A stretch of 64,000 nucleotides of DNA from contig NZ_CP063845.1 of the NCBI RefSeq assembly GCF_021018745.1, positions 3,534,001 through 3,598,000 of the forward strand. The letters run 5' to 3'. Below, piece by piece: positions 1 to 7,896 of the stretch. A program made the position numbers and the translations under genes. Below the pieces are notes generated by a model, which was not told the origin of the DNA, ran no database searches, and worked only from the letters and a program-made list of their open reading frames with translations. Numbering within the stretch: position 1 is the first letter of the stretch; every line of letters begins with the position of its first letter. The stretch is from Gloeobacter morelensis MG652769. Lineage in GTDB: Bacteria; Cyanobacteriota; Cyanobacteriia; Gloeobacterales; Gloeobacteraceae.

Positions 1-1211
1 AAAAGTCCCGGCTCCTCGCCGTCCCAGTGGGCGTACACGATTGTGCGCTTCGGTTTCCAGCCGCTTTTGGTGAGTGCCGCGATCGCCCGCGCTTCTTCCA
101 TGAGCGCCACCGTGCCGCTAATCGGATCGTGGGCGCCGAGTACCCAGGCGTCGTAGTGGTTGCCGCGGATGATCCACTCGTCGGGAAGCTCTGCCCCCGG
201 CAGTCTGGCGATGACGTTGTAGGCGGGCACCTGTTGCCAGTCAAAAGCCAGCTTCAGGCGCACCTTCGCCGGTCCCGCCCCGAGGCGGTAGGGTACCGGC
301 AGTGCCCCGCGCCACTCAGGGGGAGCGAGCGGCCCGCCCATCGCTTTGAGTAGCGGCAGGGCGTCGGCGTAGGAAATCGGCAGTACCGGAATTTTGACGA
401 TCGTGGCGGCGTCTTTGCGATTCAGGCGTTTGGTGCCCGGCACGGAGCCTGCGCCCGGGGTGAGCGGGTCGCCCGGGTAAGTGGGCATATCGGCCACCGA
501 GCCGCGCTGGGCGCCGTATTCGTTGCGCCAGGCACCTTTGGGGTAGGTCTCGCCCTGAAAGTAGCCATCTTCTTTAGGGTCCGAGTAGATGATGCAGCCG
601 ATTGCCCCGCGCTCGGCCGCCACCTTCGGCTTGATCCCGCGCCAGGAGCCGCCGTAGCGGGCGATGACGACTTTGCCTTCGACGTCGATGCCGCGCCGCG
701 CCAGTTCTTCGTAATCTTTTGGTACACCGAAATTGACGTAGACCAGCTCGCCCGTCACATCGCCGTCGGCGGAATAGGCGTTGTAGACGGGCAGCTGCCC
801 AGCCTGGGCCGTACCGGCATCTTCTTTCAGAGGCGGTTCGGCAAGCTTCGCTTTGAATTTCACCGGGCTTACCAGTTCGAGCGAGCGGGTCACAGGCACC
901 GGAAAGAGCACATCAAAGCGTTCAATCTCCGCCTGGTAGCCCCAACTGCGATACTGGGCCACCAGAAATTCGGCGTGTTCTTTTTGGGCGGGGGAGCCGA
1001 CGTGGTGGGGTCTGGCTGCCAGCCTCCGCGTCCAGCTTTGCAGGTTGTTCTTATCGAGGAGACTATCGAACTGGGCTTCGAGCTTGCGCTCGCGCTCGGC
1101 GCCCGCCGCGTCGAAACCCAGGATGGGCTGGGTTTGGGCGGCAACAGAAATACAAGGAACAATCGACGAAAAGGCCAGACTCAGCGAAAGGGCGAGCGAG
1201 CGAAGGCGCAT
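1..1211 (-). CDS. M28 family zinc peptidase with PA domain, 3' end cut off by the window edge
   Basis: The reading frame opens with ATG at 1209-1211 and stays open to base 1, giving about 403 residues without the C-terminus. It starts with a signal peptide (basic MRLR then a hydrophobic stretch to about residue 25), so the enzyme is probably exported. Residues about 140-320 resemble the protease-associated domain of glutamate carboxypeptidase II-type peptidases, with the phrases EGKVVIARYGG and GAIGCIIYSDP. The catalytic domain then begins: GNHYDAWVLGAHDPISGT carries the first zinc histidine and bridging aspartate, and AHWDGEEPGLL carries the catalytic Glu and a zinc-binding Glu. The expected hydrolysis is of exopeptide bonds, possibly of acidic dipeptides. 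Substrate is not predictable. The next gene downstream lies outside the window. Confidence 0.88.
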   Translation of the reverse strand, partial: MRLRSLALSLSLAFSSIVPCISVAAQTQPILGFDAAGAERERKLEAQFDSLLDKNNLQSWTRRLAARPHHVGSPAQKEHAEFLVAQYRSWGYQAEIERFDVLFPVPVTRSLELVSPVKFKAKLAEPPLKEDAGTAQAGQLPVYNAYSADGDVTGELVYVNFGVPKDYEELARRGIDVEGKVVIARYGGSWRGIKPKVAAERGAIGCIIYSDPKEDGYFQGETYPKGAWRNEYGAQRGSVADMPTYPGDPLTPGAGSVPGTKRLNRKDAATIVKIPVLPISYADALPLLKAMGGPLAPPEWRGALPVPYRLGAGPAKVRLKLAFDWQQVPAYNVIARLPGAELPDEWIIRGNHYDAWVLGAHDPISGTVALMEEARAIAALTKSGWKPKRTIVYAHWDGEEPGL

Positions 1212-1314
1212 GGAATCCTCGAACAACGGCAATAGGCCGGGTGAAACCGGCCGTTCCGTATTGTACGGGCAGTCCTCACAGCGTCGGGTGTTCCGCTTGA
1301 ACACCTTGTAGTCA

Positions 1315-1890
1315 TTAAGCCCAAATCGGAGCCAGATTCAGTACGAACCCGGGTAGAACCGGCTCACCGGAAAGTCGTTCGGGATTATCCAGGACTTCGA
1401 CGGGCAGACCAGGCCGGTAGATCTCGACCTTGCGCGCCTGGGGGTCGATGAGCCAGCCCAATTGAGCGCCATTGTCGAGGTATTCCTGCATCTTGAGCCG
1501 CAGCCCTTTGATCGAATCGGTCTTCGAACGCAACTCCGCTACGAAGTCCGGGCATAGAGGCACAAAGCGGTCCTGCTCCTCGGCGGTGAGCGCCTTCCAG
1601 CGTTCGAGGCGCACCCAGGCCGCGTCCGGCGACCGATCGGCGCCGTTGGGCAACTTGAAGCCGGTGGAGGAGTCAAAGCCAGTACCAAGGTCGTTTGTAT
1701 CGGTCCAGTTCGCCAATTGCTGTGTGAGCCTGAAGTTGCGGCCTCCAGATTTTCCACCGGCAGGCGGCATGATGATCAGTTCCCCTTTGGCGGAGCGCTC
1801 GAAACGCAGATCACGGTTTGCCCGGCAAAGCTGGAAATATTGTTCGTCGGTCATACCAACAGAGTTTATATCGAGCGTGAGCATATCCAC
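1315..1890 (-). CDS. Uma2-family (DUF820) putative endonuclease, copy A
   Basis: A 191-residue protein of the Uma2 family, which has a PD-(D/E)XK-like fold and is greatly expanded in cyanobacteria; its biological role is unknown. Visible family features are DEQYFQLC near the start, GELIIMPPAGG, SPDAAWVRLERW (the Asp of the active site), PDFVAELRS (the Glu) and GAQLGWLIDPQARKVEIYRPG. It is closely similar to the Uma2 gene at 4689-5243, with about 30 differences in 180 aligned residues by eye. The two copies lie in the same orientation on either side of the interrupted erythromycin esterase. Start at ATG 1890; an ATG two codons later is possible. Confidence 0.9.
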   Translation of the reverse strand: MDMLTLDINSVGMTDEQYFQLCRANRDLRFERSAKGELIIMPPAGGKSGGRNFRLTQQLANWTDTNDLGTGFDSSTGFKLPNGADRSPDAAWVRLERWKALTAEEQDRFVPLCPDFVAELRSKTDSIKGLRLKMQEYLDNGAQLGWLIDPQARKVEIYRPGLPVEVLDNPERLSGEPVLPGFVLNLAPIWA

Positions 1891-1943
1891 AGCGGGGCCT
1901 CCCAGAGTATCTATTGTATGACCTTCATCGAGTCAAGATCGCA

Positions 1944-1971
1944 CCATTGTCAACGCCTATTTTGACAATGG
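1944..1971. repeat. 10-bp perfect inverted repeat over the esterase stop codon
   Basis: CCATTGTCAA (1944-1953) and TTGACAATGG (1962-1971) are perfect reverse complements separated by 8 bases. The esterase stop codon (1957-1959) lies in the loop. No T-tract follows on either strand, so it could be a weak terminator or an mRNA 3'-end hairpin. I infer no more than that. Confidence 0.6.
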
Positions 1972-2452
1972 CACCGCCCGGCTGGTCTTCTCGACAAATA
2001 CCAGAGCGTCGTAGCTTTCAGCGGGCCGAATTTCCTCAAAGCTACGCTTAGAAGTCATGAGCCCCCCATAAAAGTGAGCCTTTTGCCTCGACTTTAGCCA
2101 ACGCTGTACCACGTCATTCTGTAACGACTTGGAAAAATCGACAAAATAGAGAGGAATACCCGTTTGGGCGAGGGTGTAGGGCAAGGTGCCAATTGGGGCT
2201 GGTCCGAGCGTGGCCTCCTTTACAGTAAGATTACCGCCGGGCCGATCGAAAAATTGTGTCAAAAAGCTTCCTTGATTAAACTCGAACCCAATCGTATATA
2301 GGTCTTTTCTGTGTGTATTTACAAGGAATACGCCCATGGGCTTCGGTGTCGGTTCGCCAGCCGAGAGAGAGTAGTCAAAGCGGTATGGAGCGTCTAAAAA
2401 ATTGGGACGGAATTTCGGATCGCGATTGATGTGATTGTTGTGTGCCCAAATT
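1957..2452 (-). pseudogene. Erythromycin esterase-like gene, 3' fragment separated by an IS element
   Basis: This is the C-terminal part (about 165 residues) of the gene whose 5' part is at 3711-4637. Reading upstream from the stop at 1957 the frame runs through IWAHNNHINRDPKF up to a TGA at 2452-2454 formed inside the IS end. WAHNNH is the esterase-family WAHN motif, and YTIGFEFNQGSF matches the usual C-terminal (Y/F)xxGFxFGxG pattern. An internal ATG at 2337 could start a 126-residue fragment, but it would lack the catalytic half. Removing the IS plus one copy of the 9-bp target duplication joins LWA from the upstream part to HNNHIN in frame, so the interruption is the only visible lesion. 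Confidence 0.85.
2442..2450. repeat. Target-site duplication, left copy
   Basis: The 9-bp sequence GTGCCCAAA directly abuts the left inverted repeat of the IS element and is repeated at 3731-3739. A 9-bp duplication is typical of IS4-family insertions. Confidence 0.9.
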
Positions 2453-2471
2453 CAAGGGGTGACAGACAAGG

Positions 2472-3662
2472 CTACGTGACGCTCAGCATCAACCTTGCAG
2501 CCCGCAACCCGCGTCGATAGTCCCGGGCTTTGTTCCTACAGGTGTCTATCAAATTGTCGAGCCAGTCACCCAAACCCAGCACCGCCTGTGCCCAGTGCCA
2601 AGCGTACTGGCCAACCCGAAAAGGGCTGTGACGCCGCAAGCGTCGCTGCTTTTCTTGAACCCTGCCGGTGTACTTGTCCACCCCTATTCGCTCCAGTTGC
2701 AGACCGTTGAGCATCGCTGCACTCCAGGCAATCGATGCTAACAACAGTACCCGCATCATCCGTTCCTGACTGACGCGTACTTCTTCAAGATGGTAGCCAC
2801 AGGATTTGACGTCTTTGTGCCAAACTTCGATTCCCCAACGGTCAGCATACAGCTCAAGTGCTTCGTGTAACTTTGGCCGGTCTGTCAAAATATACCAGCC
2901 TTCACCCGGTTGCATATTCCGGATTTTTCGTTTCCAGATACAAGCAATATTGAACGGCTCGAATCCCTTGTTTTTACGATTTTTGGTGACGCGCACTCCG
3001 CCAAGAAACATCGACATTCCAGGTTGTAGTTCCAAAGACTTTAGCGAGCGAAAGTCTGCACCTTGTTGTCGAATATATTCACTGATTTTTAATCTCAAGC
3101 AAAAGCCGGCCTTTCGACTGCGCAACCAATTGGCCAGCTTGACACTGCAAAACTCTCTGTCCCCCAACACCACGACGCGATAGGCAGAAAGTAGAGACAG
3201 AACCGGTGAGAGTAACAGTTGTTGGTCTTCGAGGTTACTGTTGCCAGGATGGTCGAGCAAGGTCCAATTGAGTGGCAAGGCATGTCTATGCCACACCAGG
3301 GCCACTGTCAGCACGTTGTAGTGCCACCAGTCGGTGCGGTCGATCGCCAGTTTGAGTGTGGTTGTCTTGGAAAAGTGGGTCAGTACCAGGTACAAAACCA
3401 ATGGGAACCAAGCCTCGAAAATATTGAGTTTGTCGAGGGTGAGAAAGCGTTGGAGAGCGCGCTTGCGACTGTCGGCAGTGATCGGCAGCGGCAGTGCCTG
3501 GGAGAGTTTGCCCAAGGCGAGCTGTTTGTGGGTTTGCAAAGTGGCGACAAGCAAATGCAAAAACAGAGACTGTCGCGCAGTGAGCAGGTGTGCGAAGAAG
3601 GTCTGGTAGAATGCAGGCATCATTGTTTTTTTGGATGGACTTGGGCGACATCCCAAGTCCAT
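2472..3662 (-). CDS. IS4-family DDE transposase
   Basis: A 396-residue transposase that should cut and paste the surrounding element. The catalytic triad is visible: D108 in AIDRTDWW, D168 in VLGDREF and E279 in YADRWGIE. The last lies in the IS4-family signature Y-x2-R-x3-E-x6-K, here Y272, R275, E279 and K286. The first ATG (3660-3662) lies in one arm of a 10-bp hairpin (3636-3661). Two further in-frame ATGs at 3623 and 3620 (MMPAFYQ) are possible starts after the hairpin. A short SD-like AGGA precedes the first ATG. No frameshift or stop is present. Confidence 0.93.
   Translation of the reverse strand: MDLGCRPSPSKKTMMPAFYQTFFAHLLTARQSLFLHLLVATLQTHKQLALGKLSQALPLPITADSRKRALQRFLTLDKLNIFEAWFPLVLYLVLTHFSKTTTLKLAIDRTDWWHYNVLTVALVWHRHALPLNWTLLDHPGNSNLEDQQLLLSPVLSLLSAYRVVVLGDREFCSVKLANWLRSRKAGFCLRLKISEYIRQQGADFRSLKSLELQPGMSMFLGGVRVTKNRKNKGFEPFNIACIWKRKIRNMQPGEGWYILTDRPKLHEALELYADRWGIEVWHKDVKSCGYHLEEVRVSQERMMRVLLLASIAWSAAMLNGLQLERIGVDKYTGRVQEKQRRLRRHSPFRVGQYAWHWAQAVLGLGDWLDNLIDTCRNKARDYRRGLRAARLMLSVT
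3636..3661. repeat. 10-bp inverted repeat over the transposase start codon
   Basis: TGGACTTGGG (3636-3645) and CCCAAGTCCA (3652-3661) pair perfectly around a 6-base loop. On the transposase mRNA the hairpin covers the first ATG and the next eight codons. Hairpins at the transposase start are known in IS10/IS50-type elements, where they limit expression from outside transcripts. A similar role here is inference. Confidence 0.75.
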
Positions 3663-3710
3663 TTTCCTATGTAGCGATGCCTGGAATGCTTGTCCAGTCC
3701 GGTTTGTGAG

Positions 3711-4637
3711 CTACTCTGTCACCCCTTGAAGTGCCCAAAGAAAAGCTTTATTGTTCGAACCTTCACGTTCAATAATCCAATCCACATTGGCGGCCATGCC
3801 TCGATCGCGCAGCTCACTGCCAGCTGAGAAGCCGGGTGAGAAAATGCCATCTTGGGCAAGAACCATCATCTCTGAAGCCCGCAACATCACCGCCCACTCG
3901 TTTTCGGAGGAGCGGGCGACGTAACGCGCCTTGTTGCTCCTGAGCCGTTCCGGCAACATGAGAAGGTCATTTTTTACCCTGCTTTTATTGAGCTTTGCCA
4001 GCCGCCGCTCTTCGACTTTTTTGCTGAAAAACCTCTGCCTTTGCCTGTTCACCTGCGCTTCTACGGCCGACAGGTGGTTTACAAAACTTCTGTCGACACG
4101 GCCAAAATAACGCTGCAATTCAGGAAAGCCGTAAACAAAAGCTTTCTGGGTATCGAAACCATAGAACTTGAGTTTGCGTTGGTGAGCTGGCTCCTGATTA
4201 TAACGCCGCATCCACTCGACTAGCTCCAGAACTTCCTTTGTGTCCCAGCACCAGTATGAGTCGTGGAGAATCGCTGCCGGATCGCCCTGACCGGTTTGCA
4301 CATAGTTGTCGAGAGACACCCCTTCAAGAATCGGCAACTCCATCGCGAAAATCGTGAAGCCCATGTGCTTCACCAAATACTCGAACACGCGACGCTTGAA
4401 TTGAAAAAATTCGTGTGTACCGTGGGTGGCCTCCCCCATGGCTACTAGTCGCCGATTGCCTATAAGCTGCGGCAAAAAATCGAGATCTCCATCCTCACTT
4501 CCGGGTTCCACTGCTCGAAGAGGCTTGGCAGTTGAACGCAGCCACGCAACAATCACCTCGTCATCTGTCTGCGCAGGTGCGGGAGCGGCGGAGTAAAGGG
4601 CGAAAAGGATGCATAGCAAAGCGGCGAAGGTTTGCAT
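3711..4637 (-). pseudogene. Erythromycin esterase-like gene, 5' fragment interrupted by an IS
   Basis: About 300 genuine residues of an erythromycin-esterase/succinoglycan-biosynthesis family hydrolase (Pfam Erythro_esteras), then six codons of IS sequence (LQGVTE) and a stop. It has a signal peptide ending near APAPAQ, so the intact protein was exported. GEATHGTHEFFQFK contains the family Glu and catalytic-type His, MELP follows, and RDRGMAANVDWI is the late conserved block just before LWA. The missing part lies at 1957-2452. Family members open macrolide lactones, but distant members exist whose substrate is unknown, so resistance should not be assumed. The remaining fragment lacks the last third and is unlikely to be active. 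Confidence 0.88.
3731..3739. repeat. Target-site duplication, right copy
   Basis: GTGCCCAAA next to the right inverted repeat, identical to 2442-2450. It marks the point where the IS entered the esterase gene. Confidence 0.9.
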
Positions 4638-4688
4638 GGATGAGGCTGTGCTTCTGCGATGTCGATAAAATTATTGTATCCTGAACTT

Positions 4689-5243
4689 TCAGCTCCAGAT
4701 TGGAGCCAGATTCAGCATAAACCCCGGTAGAACCGGATCACCGGACAGTCGTTCGGGATTATTGAGCGTTTCAACGGACAGGCCGGGCCGGTAGATCTCA
4801 ACCTTGCGCGTCTGGGGGTCGATGAGCCAGCCCAGCAGAGCGCCGTTGTCGATGTATTCCTGCATCTTGAGCCGCAGTTCTTTGAGCGAGTCGGTCCTGG
4901 AGCGCAACTCTGCGACAAAGTCCGGGCACAGTGGCGCAAAGCGGTCCTGCTCCTCGGGAGTGAGCGCCTCCCAGCGTTCGAGGCGCACCCAGGCCGCGTC
5001 CGGGGAGCGATCGGCGCCGTTGGGCAACTTGAAGCCGCCAGAAGAATCAAATTCGATGCCCAACTCGTTCGTGTCCGCCCAGTTGGCTAACTGCTGGGAA
5101 AGTTTGATGTTGCGGTGTGAGGAGCTTCCACCGGCCGGGGGCATGATGATCAGTTCGCCTGTGGCGGAGCGCTCGAAACGCAGGTCACGGTTTGTCTGAC
5201 AAAGCTGGAAGTACTGCTCGTCGCTCAGGTCTACGGATTGCAT
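4689..5243 (-). CDS. Uma2-family (DUF820) putative endonuclease, copy B
   Basis: A 184-residue Uma2 protein closely related to copy A at 1315-1890, with the same conserved blocks (ELIIMPPAGG, SPDAAWVRLERW, PDFVAELRS, GWLIDPQTRKVEIYRPG). The start is set at ATG 5243 because a clear AGGAGGT ribosome-binding site ends five bases before it; an upstream in-frame codon at 5270 would overlap the preceding gene. It lies 19 bp after the Bax1-like gene on the same strand, so the two are probably co-transcribed. The predicted PD-(D/E)XK fold and the nuclease-rich surroundings suggest DNA or RNA processing, but the function is unknown. Confidence 0.9.
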   Translation of the reverse strand: MQSVDLSDEQYFQLCQTNRDLRFERSATGELIIMPPAGGSSSHRNIKLSQQLANWADTNELGIEFDSSGGFKLPNGADRSPDAAWVRLERWEALTPEEQDRFAPLCPDFVAELRSRTDSLKELRLKMQEYIDNGALLGWLIDPQTRKVEIYRPGLSVETLNNPERLSGDPVLPGFMLNLAPIWS

Positions 5244-5262
5244 GCGTACCTCCTGGATTCGC

Positions 5263-6474
5263 TTAGCCAAGGGCCTTCAGCACCGCCCGAGCGGAAAGTT
5301 TGTCCTTGTACCAGACAATTCTGGCAGGCAGATCGTCAAGTTTCACCCCGGCTTTTTCGAGGTTGAGCCGCTCGGAGACCGCCAACAGCAAATCGGCGCA
5401 ATCGACCCGGCGTACTTGGGAGAACTTTTTGCGCAGATACTCCGGCCGCCAGTAACCGACGATTTCAAGGATGACCGTGCGGCCATCAGGATGGACGAGC
5501 CTGAAGTCGGGGATCATCACGCTGCCGGGGATCGGCAGCAGGTGCACCTCACGCTCCAGTTGCCATTCGGTATCGAGGGCGTTCCACTGTTCGGCAAAGG
5601 ACTGCTCGATCATGCTGTCGAAGGGTTTGCCGGGTGGGTAATGGCTCACCAGGCCGCACCCGGCGTCCAGTTGAAAGGTGCCCGTGCGCACGGCCTTGGA
5701 GTACGGGTCGCGGTTTTTGAGTTGGGCTACCAGATGCCAGCGCTTGACGTGCAACAACGCCGGCAACAGTTTGGCGAGCGCCAGACCATACTGGGCGTGC
5801 ACCTGGAAGAGACTCGTGGGGCCGTCGATGGTGAGGGTGAAGCCGTGCTCGGGATCCCCCTCGATATAGGTCATCAGGCCGAACAGTTTCAAGAAGCGAA
5901 ACAGATACTTGTACTCGCCGGGGTCGTTGCGATGGACGTTCAGGCGGACGTGGGTGGCCCGGTAGAAAACTCCCTGCACCTGCGAAAGGTTGAAGCGGTG
6001 CAGGAGCGCTTCGGGCGAAGGTTCCTCGAATTGGGTCAAAATCCGGTTCTGGGGCAAGTCGGCAAAGAGAGACTGCCGGATCTGGTCTGCAAAGACCGGT
6101 TTTCCCAGCTCGGCGCTCAAAATCTCGGCTATCTGCTCTAGGCATTGGGCGGTGTGGTGCTCCCCCGGCGCCTGCTTGGCCGCCAGTGCGTACACGCGGG
6201 AGCGCAACTGCTGCGGGTCGATGGGACTCACCACCTCGAAGGTGCACAGCGATTTCAAGAGATGCACTAGACCACGCCGCACCCGGTAGTCGGGATGATC
6301 GCTTTCAAGTTCCGCAACCGAGCGGTCAAGTTCGGCCTGGGGTTGACCGTGGGCAGCACGAAAGGCTTCGATCAGTTCCCGGGCCATTTGCAGGTAGTAG
6401 CGCTCCAGGCCAAGGCGGCGGGGCACAATCACCTCGCCGCGGTAGGTGTGGATGAGCAGATCACCGGGAAGCAT
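5263..6474 (-). CDS. DUF790 / Bax1-like nuclease, predicted partner of XPB helicase
   Basis: A 403-residue protein of the DUF790 family. The archaeal founder, Bax1, binds XPB and cuts near the single-strand/double-strand junction XPB opens, as a helicase-nuclease pair in DNA repair. The C-terminal nuclease core is clear: DSMIEQSFAEQWNAL, then IPDFRLVHPDG, then EIVGYWRPEYLRKK, giving the Asp, Glu and Lys of an ERCC4/PD-(D/E)XK-like site. The start is placed at ATG 6474 because family members begin with MLP and a GxLxxxRxxxxGxxxxPR pattern, matching MLPGDLLIHTYRGEVIVPRR; a longer frame begins at 6555. The XPB-like gene is on the same strand at 7897-9309, but two genes of opposite strand now lie between them. 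Confidence 0.87.
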   Translation of the reverse strand: MLPGDLLIHTYRGEVIVPRRLGLERYYLQMARELIEAFRAAHGQPQAELDRSVAELESDHPDYRVRRGLVHLLKSLCTFEVVSPIDPQQLRSRVYALAAKQAPGEHHTAQCLEQIAEILSAELGKPVFADQIRQSLFADLPQNRILTQFEEPSPEALLHRFNLSQVQGVFYRATHVRLNVHRNDPGEYKYLFRFLKLFGLMTYIEGDPEHGFTLTIDGPTSLFQVHAQYGLALAKLLPALLHVKRWHLVAQLKNRDPYSKAVRTGTFQLDAGCGLVSHYPPGKPFDSMIEQSFAEQWNALDTEWQLEREVHLLPIPGSVMIPDFRLVHPDGRTVILEIVGYWRPEYLRKKFSQVRRVDCADLLLAVSERLNLEKAGVKLDDLPARIVWYKDKLSARAVLKALG

Positions 6475-6607
6475 AATTTGAGAAGCGAGCGACAGGCTCA
6501 ACCCATCCGGGTAAGGATTTGGTTGACACAATATAGAATACCTGGCGCCGCGCAAAGGCTACGATAGCACTTGGTCCAGGATCATTTTCCAGGCAAAGGT
6601 CGCAACG

Positions 6608-7405
6608 ATGGGCGATTTAGAAACTCTACTGAAGTACGCAAGTCCTTTGCAGGGGCTTTTGCCAACGCTTGTTCTCATTTATTTAGTGCTGGATATAACA
6701 AATAGAATCAACTCTCAACTAAATGGCTTCGGTCTCAAAATATTTAGACGCCAAAAACTTAAAGAACGACTAGAAATTGTCCGGGTTTTTTTGGCCTCCA
6801 ACGCGGACGTCAAACCATTTCTTCTCAGAAGCTTAAACGAAGAAAAGGAATCTATAATTTTTGAACTTGCCTACGGTATAAGAGCAAGGCCCGACAAAAG
6901 ACTGGCTCTCATCGCGCTTCATAATGTAACCGGGTTTGATTGGCCTGTTCTGAAGGGAATCTCTGATCATCTAGAAGTAGAGAAAGACAATAAGCTGCGA
7001 ATTTCTGGTACTAGCATTATTCTTGGAGCCATAACTTTTATTGCATTGGCAGTGATTGTGTTTGGGTACGCACGGTTGTTGTCAGTCAACTTTTCAACTA
7101 TCCCAGTTGAAGTGCGCGACTCGGTCTTTCTTGCAGTTGCCGCAATAGAGGTGTTGTTACTGATACCTTTGTTTTTCTTTGTGTACGTTGGCGTACCGAT
7201 TGTTCAAGCCTGGTTACAAGTTAAGCCCGCCCTTCCTTTGGCAGAAAAGGAACTGGTAAAAATATTGTCAGAAGCATCCCGCAAGTTATCGACAGAAATA
7301 ACGCTACCGAGTGACAAGTATATTGGCGCATTCGAAGGCGAAGTTTGGGATTATGTCATGGAGAACATCCATGGCAATCGAGAGCCTGACCAGGATAAAG
7401 ATTGA
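6608..7405 (+). CDS. Unknown three-helix membrane protein, AT-rich
   Basis: A 265-residue protein that I do not recognise. Hydrophobic segments lie at about residues 14-30, 138-158 and 172-198, so it is probably an inner-membrane protein with a cytoplasmic middle domain (about 35-135) and a C-terminal tail. Base composition is about 35-43% GC in the lines I counted, far below the genes on either side, which suggests horizontal acquisition. It is followed after 7 bp by a PIN-domain gene on the same strand, so the two likely form an operon. Start at ATG 6608; no strong ribosome-binding site is visible. Confidence 0.75.
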   Translation: MGDLETLLKYASPLQGLLPTLVLIYLVLDITNRINSQLNGFGLKIFRRQKLKERLEIVRVFLASNADVKPFLLRSLNEEKESIIFELAYGIRARPDKRLALIALHNVTGFDWPVLKGISDHLEVEKDNKLRISGTSIILGAITFIALAVIVFGYARLLSVNFSTIPVEVRDSVFLAVAAIEVLLLIPLFFFVYVGVPIVQAWLQVKPALPLAEKELVKILSEASRKLSTEITLPSDKYIGAFEGEVWDYVMENIHGNREPDQDKD

Positions 7406-7412
7406 ACTGCAT

Positions 7413-7829
7413 ATGTATTTGCTGGACACGGACGCACTGTCAAATTTACTCGATCAAAATCGTTCAAGCGCGGCTCTAAGAAGGAGGTACGACCAAGAAA
7501 AGGCAAAAGGGTTGAGCATCAGTACAGTGACAGTTGCGGAACTTTTGAAACCCGTGTTGGCCGCCGTAAACAACGAGCGATTTTCCAAAGTCAAGTCTTA
7601 CAGCACTTTGATGAGGGCGATCAAAGCACTGACTTCATTTAGAATTTTAGGCTACACGGATAGAGAAGAATCCATTTTTATGGAGATACCTTCCTCGATC
7701 CGACAGAGATGTCCAAATGATTGCAGAATTGCTGCTACCGCGAGAGTCAATGATTTGATAGTAGTCACCCAAAACACCAAAGATTACAGTCGCATAGGGA
7801 TCGTGGAGTTTGAAGACTGGAGTGTGTGA
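7413..7829 (+). CDS. PIN-domain (VapC-like) ribonuclease
   Basis: A 138-residue PIN-domain protein. MYLLDTDALSNLL gives the first acidic residue (D5), STVTVAELL the conserved Glu, NDCRIAATARVN the third acidic position and TQNTKDYSRI the fourth region. This is the pattern of VapC-type Mg-dependent RNases. The ATG at 7413 is chosen because the PIN fold starts exactly there; upstream codons lie in the preceding gene. No small antitoxin gene is visible next to it. The only partner is the membrane protein upstream, so it is either an orphan toxin or part of a different two-gene unit. It is AT-rich like its neighbour. Confidence 0.85.
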   Translation: MYLLDTDALSNLLDQNRSSAALRRRYDQEKAKGLSISTVTVAELLKPVLAAVNNERFSKVKSYSTLMRAIKALTSFRILGYTDREESIFMEIPSSIRQRCPNDCRIAATARVNDLIVVTQNTKDYSRIGIVEFEDWSV

Positions 7830-7896
7830 ATTTGCTGCAGCTATTCAAACTGATTCAAGAATCCGTTCAAAACTCTTGTCTTATCTCAAGATATGC

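Larger units (their letters stand above)
2451..3730 (-). mobile_element. Complete IS4-family insertion sequence, 1280 bp
   Basis: The element is bounded by perfect terminal inverted repeats TTCAAGGGGTGACAG (2451-2465) and CTGTCACCCCTTGAA (3716-3730). Beyond those sits a 9-bp direct repeat (2442-2450 and 3731-3739). It carries one transposase gene filling almost the whole element. The ends and target duplication are unmutated and the transposase frame is open, so the insertion looks recent and possibly active. It sits in the codon after LWA of an erythromycin esterase-like gene, in the same transcriptional direction. Confidence 0.93.

Noticed and set aside
27-353. Open frame of 108 residues on the plus strand
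   Set aside because: It is the antisense of the M28 peptidase, whose minus-strand frame is open through the same bases and has the family motifs.
3711-4637. Functional macrolide resistance gene
   Set aside because: The frame ends in IS sequence and lacks the last third of the family; the substrate of the ancestral enzyme is also unknown.
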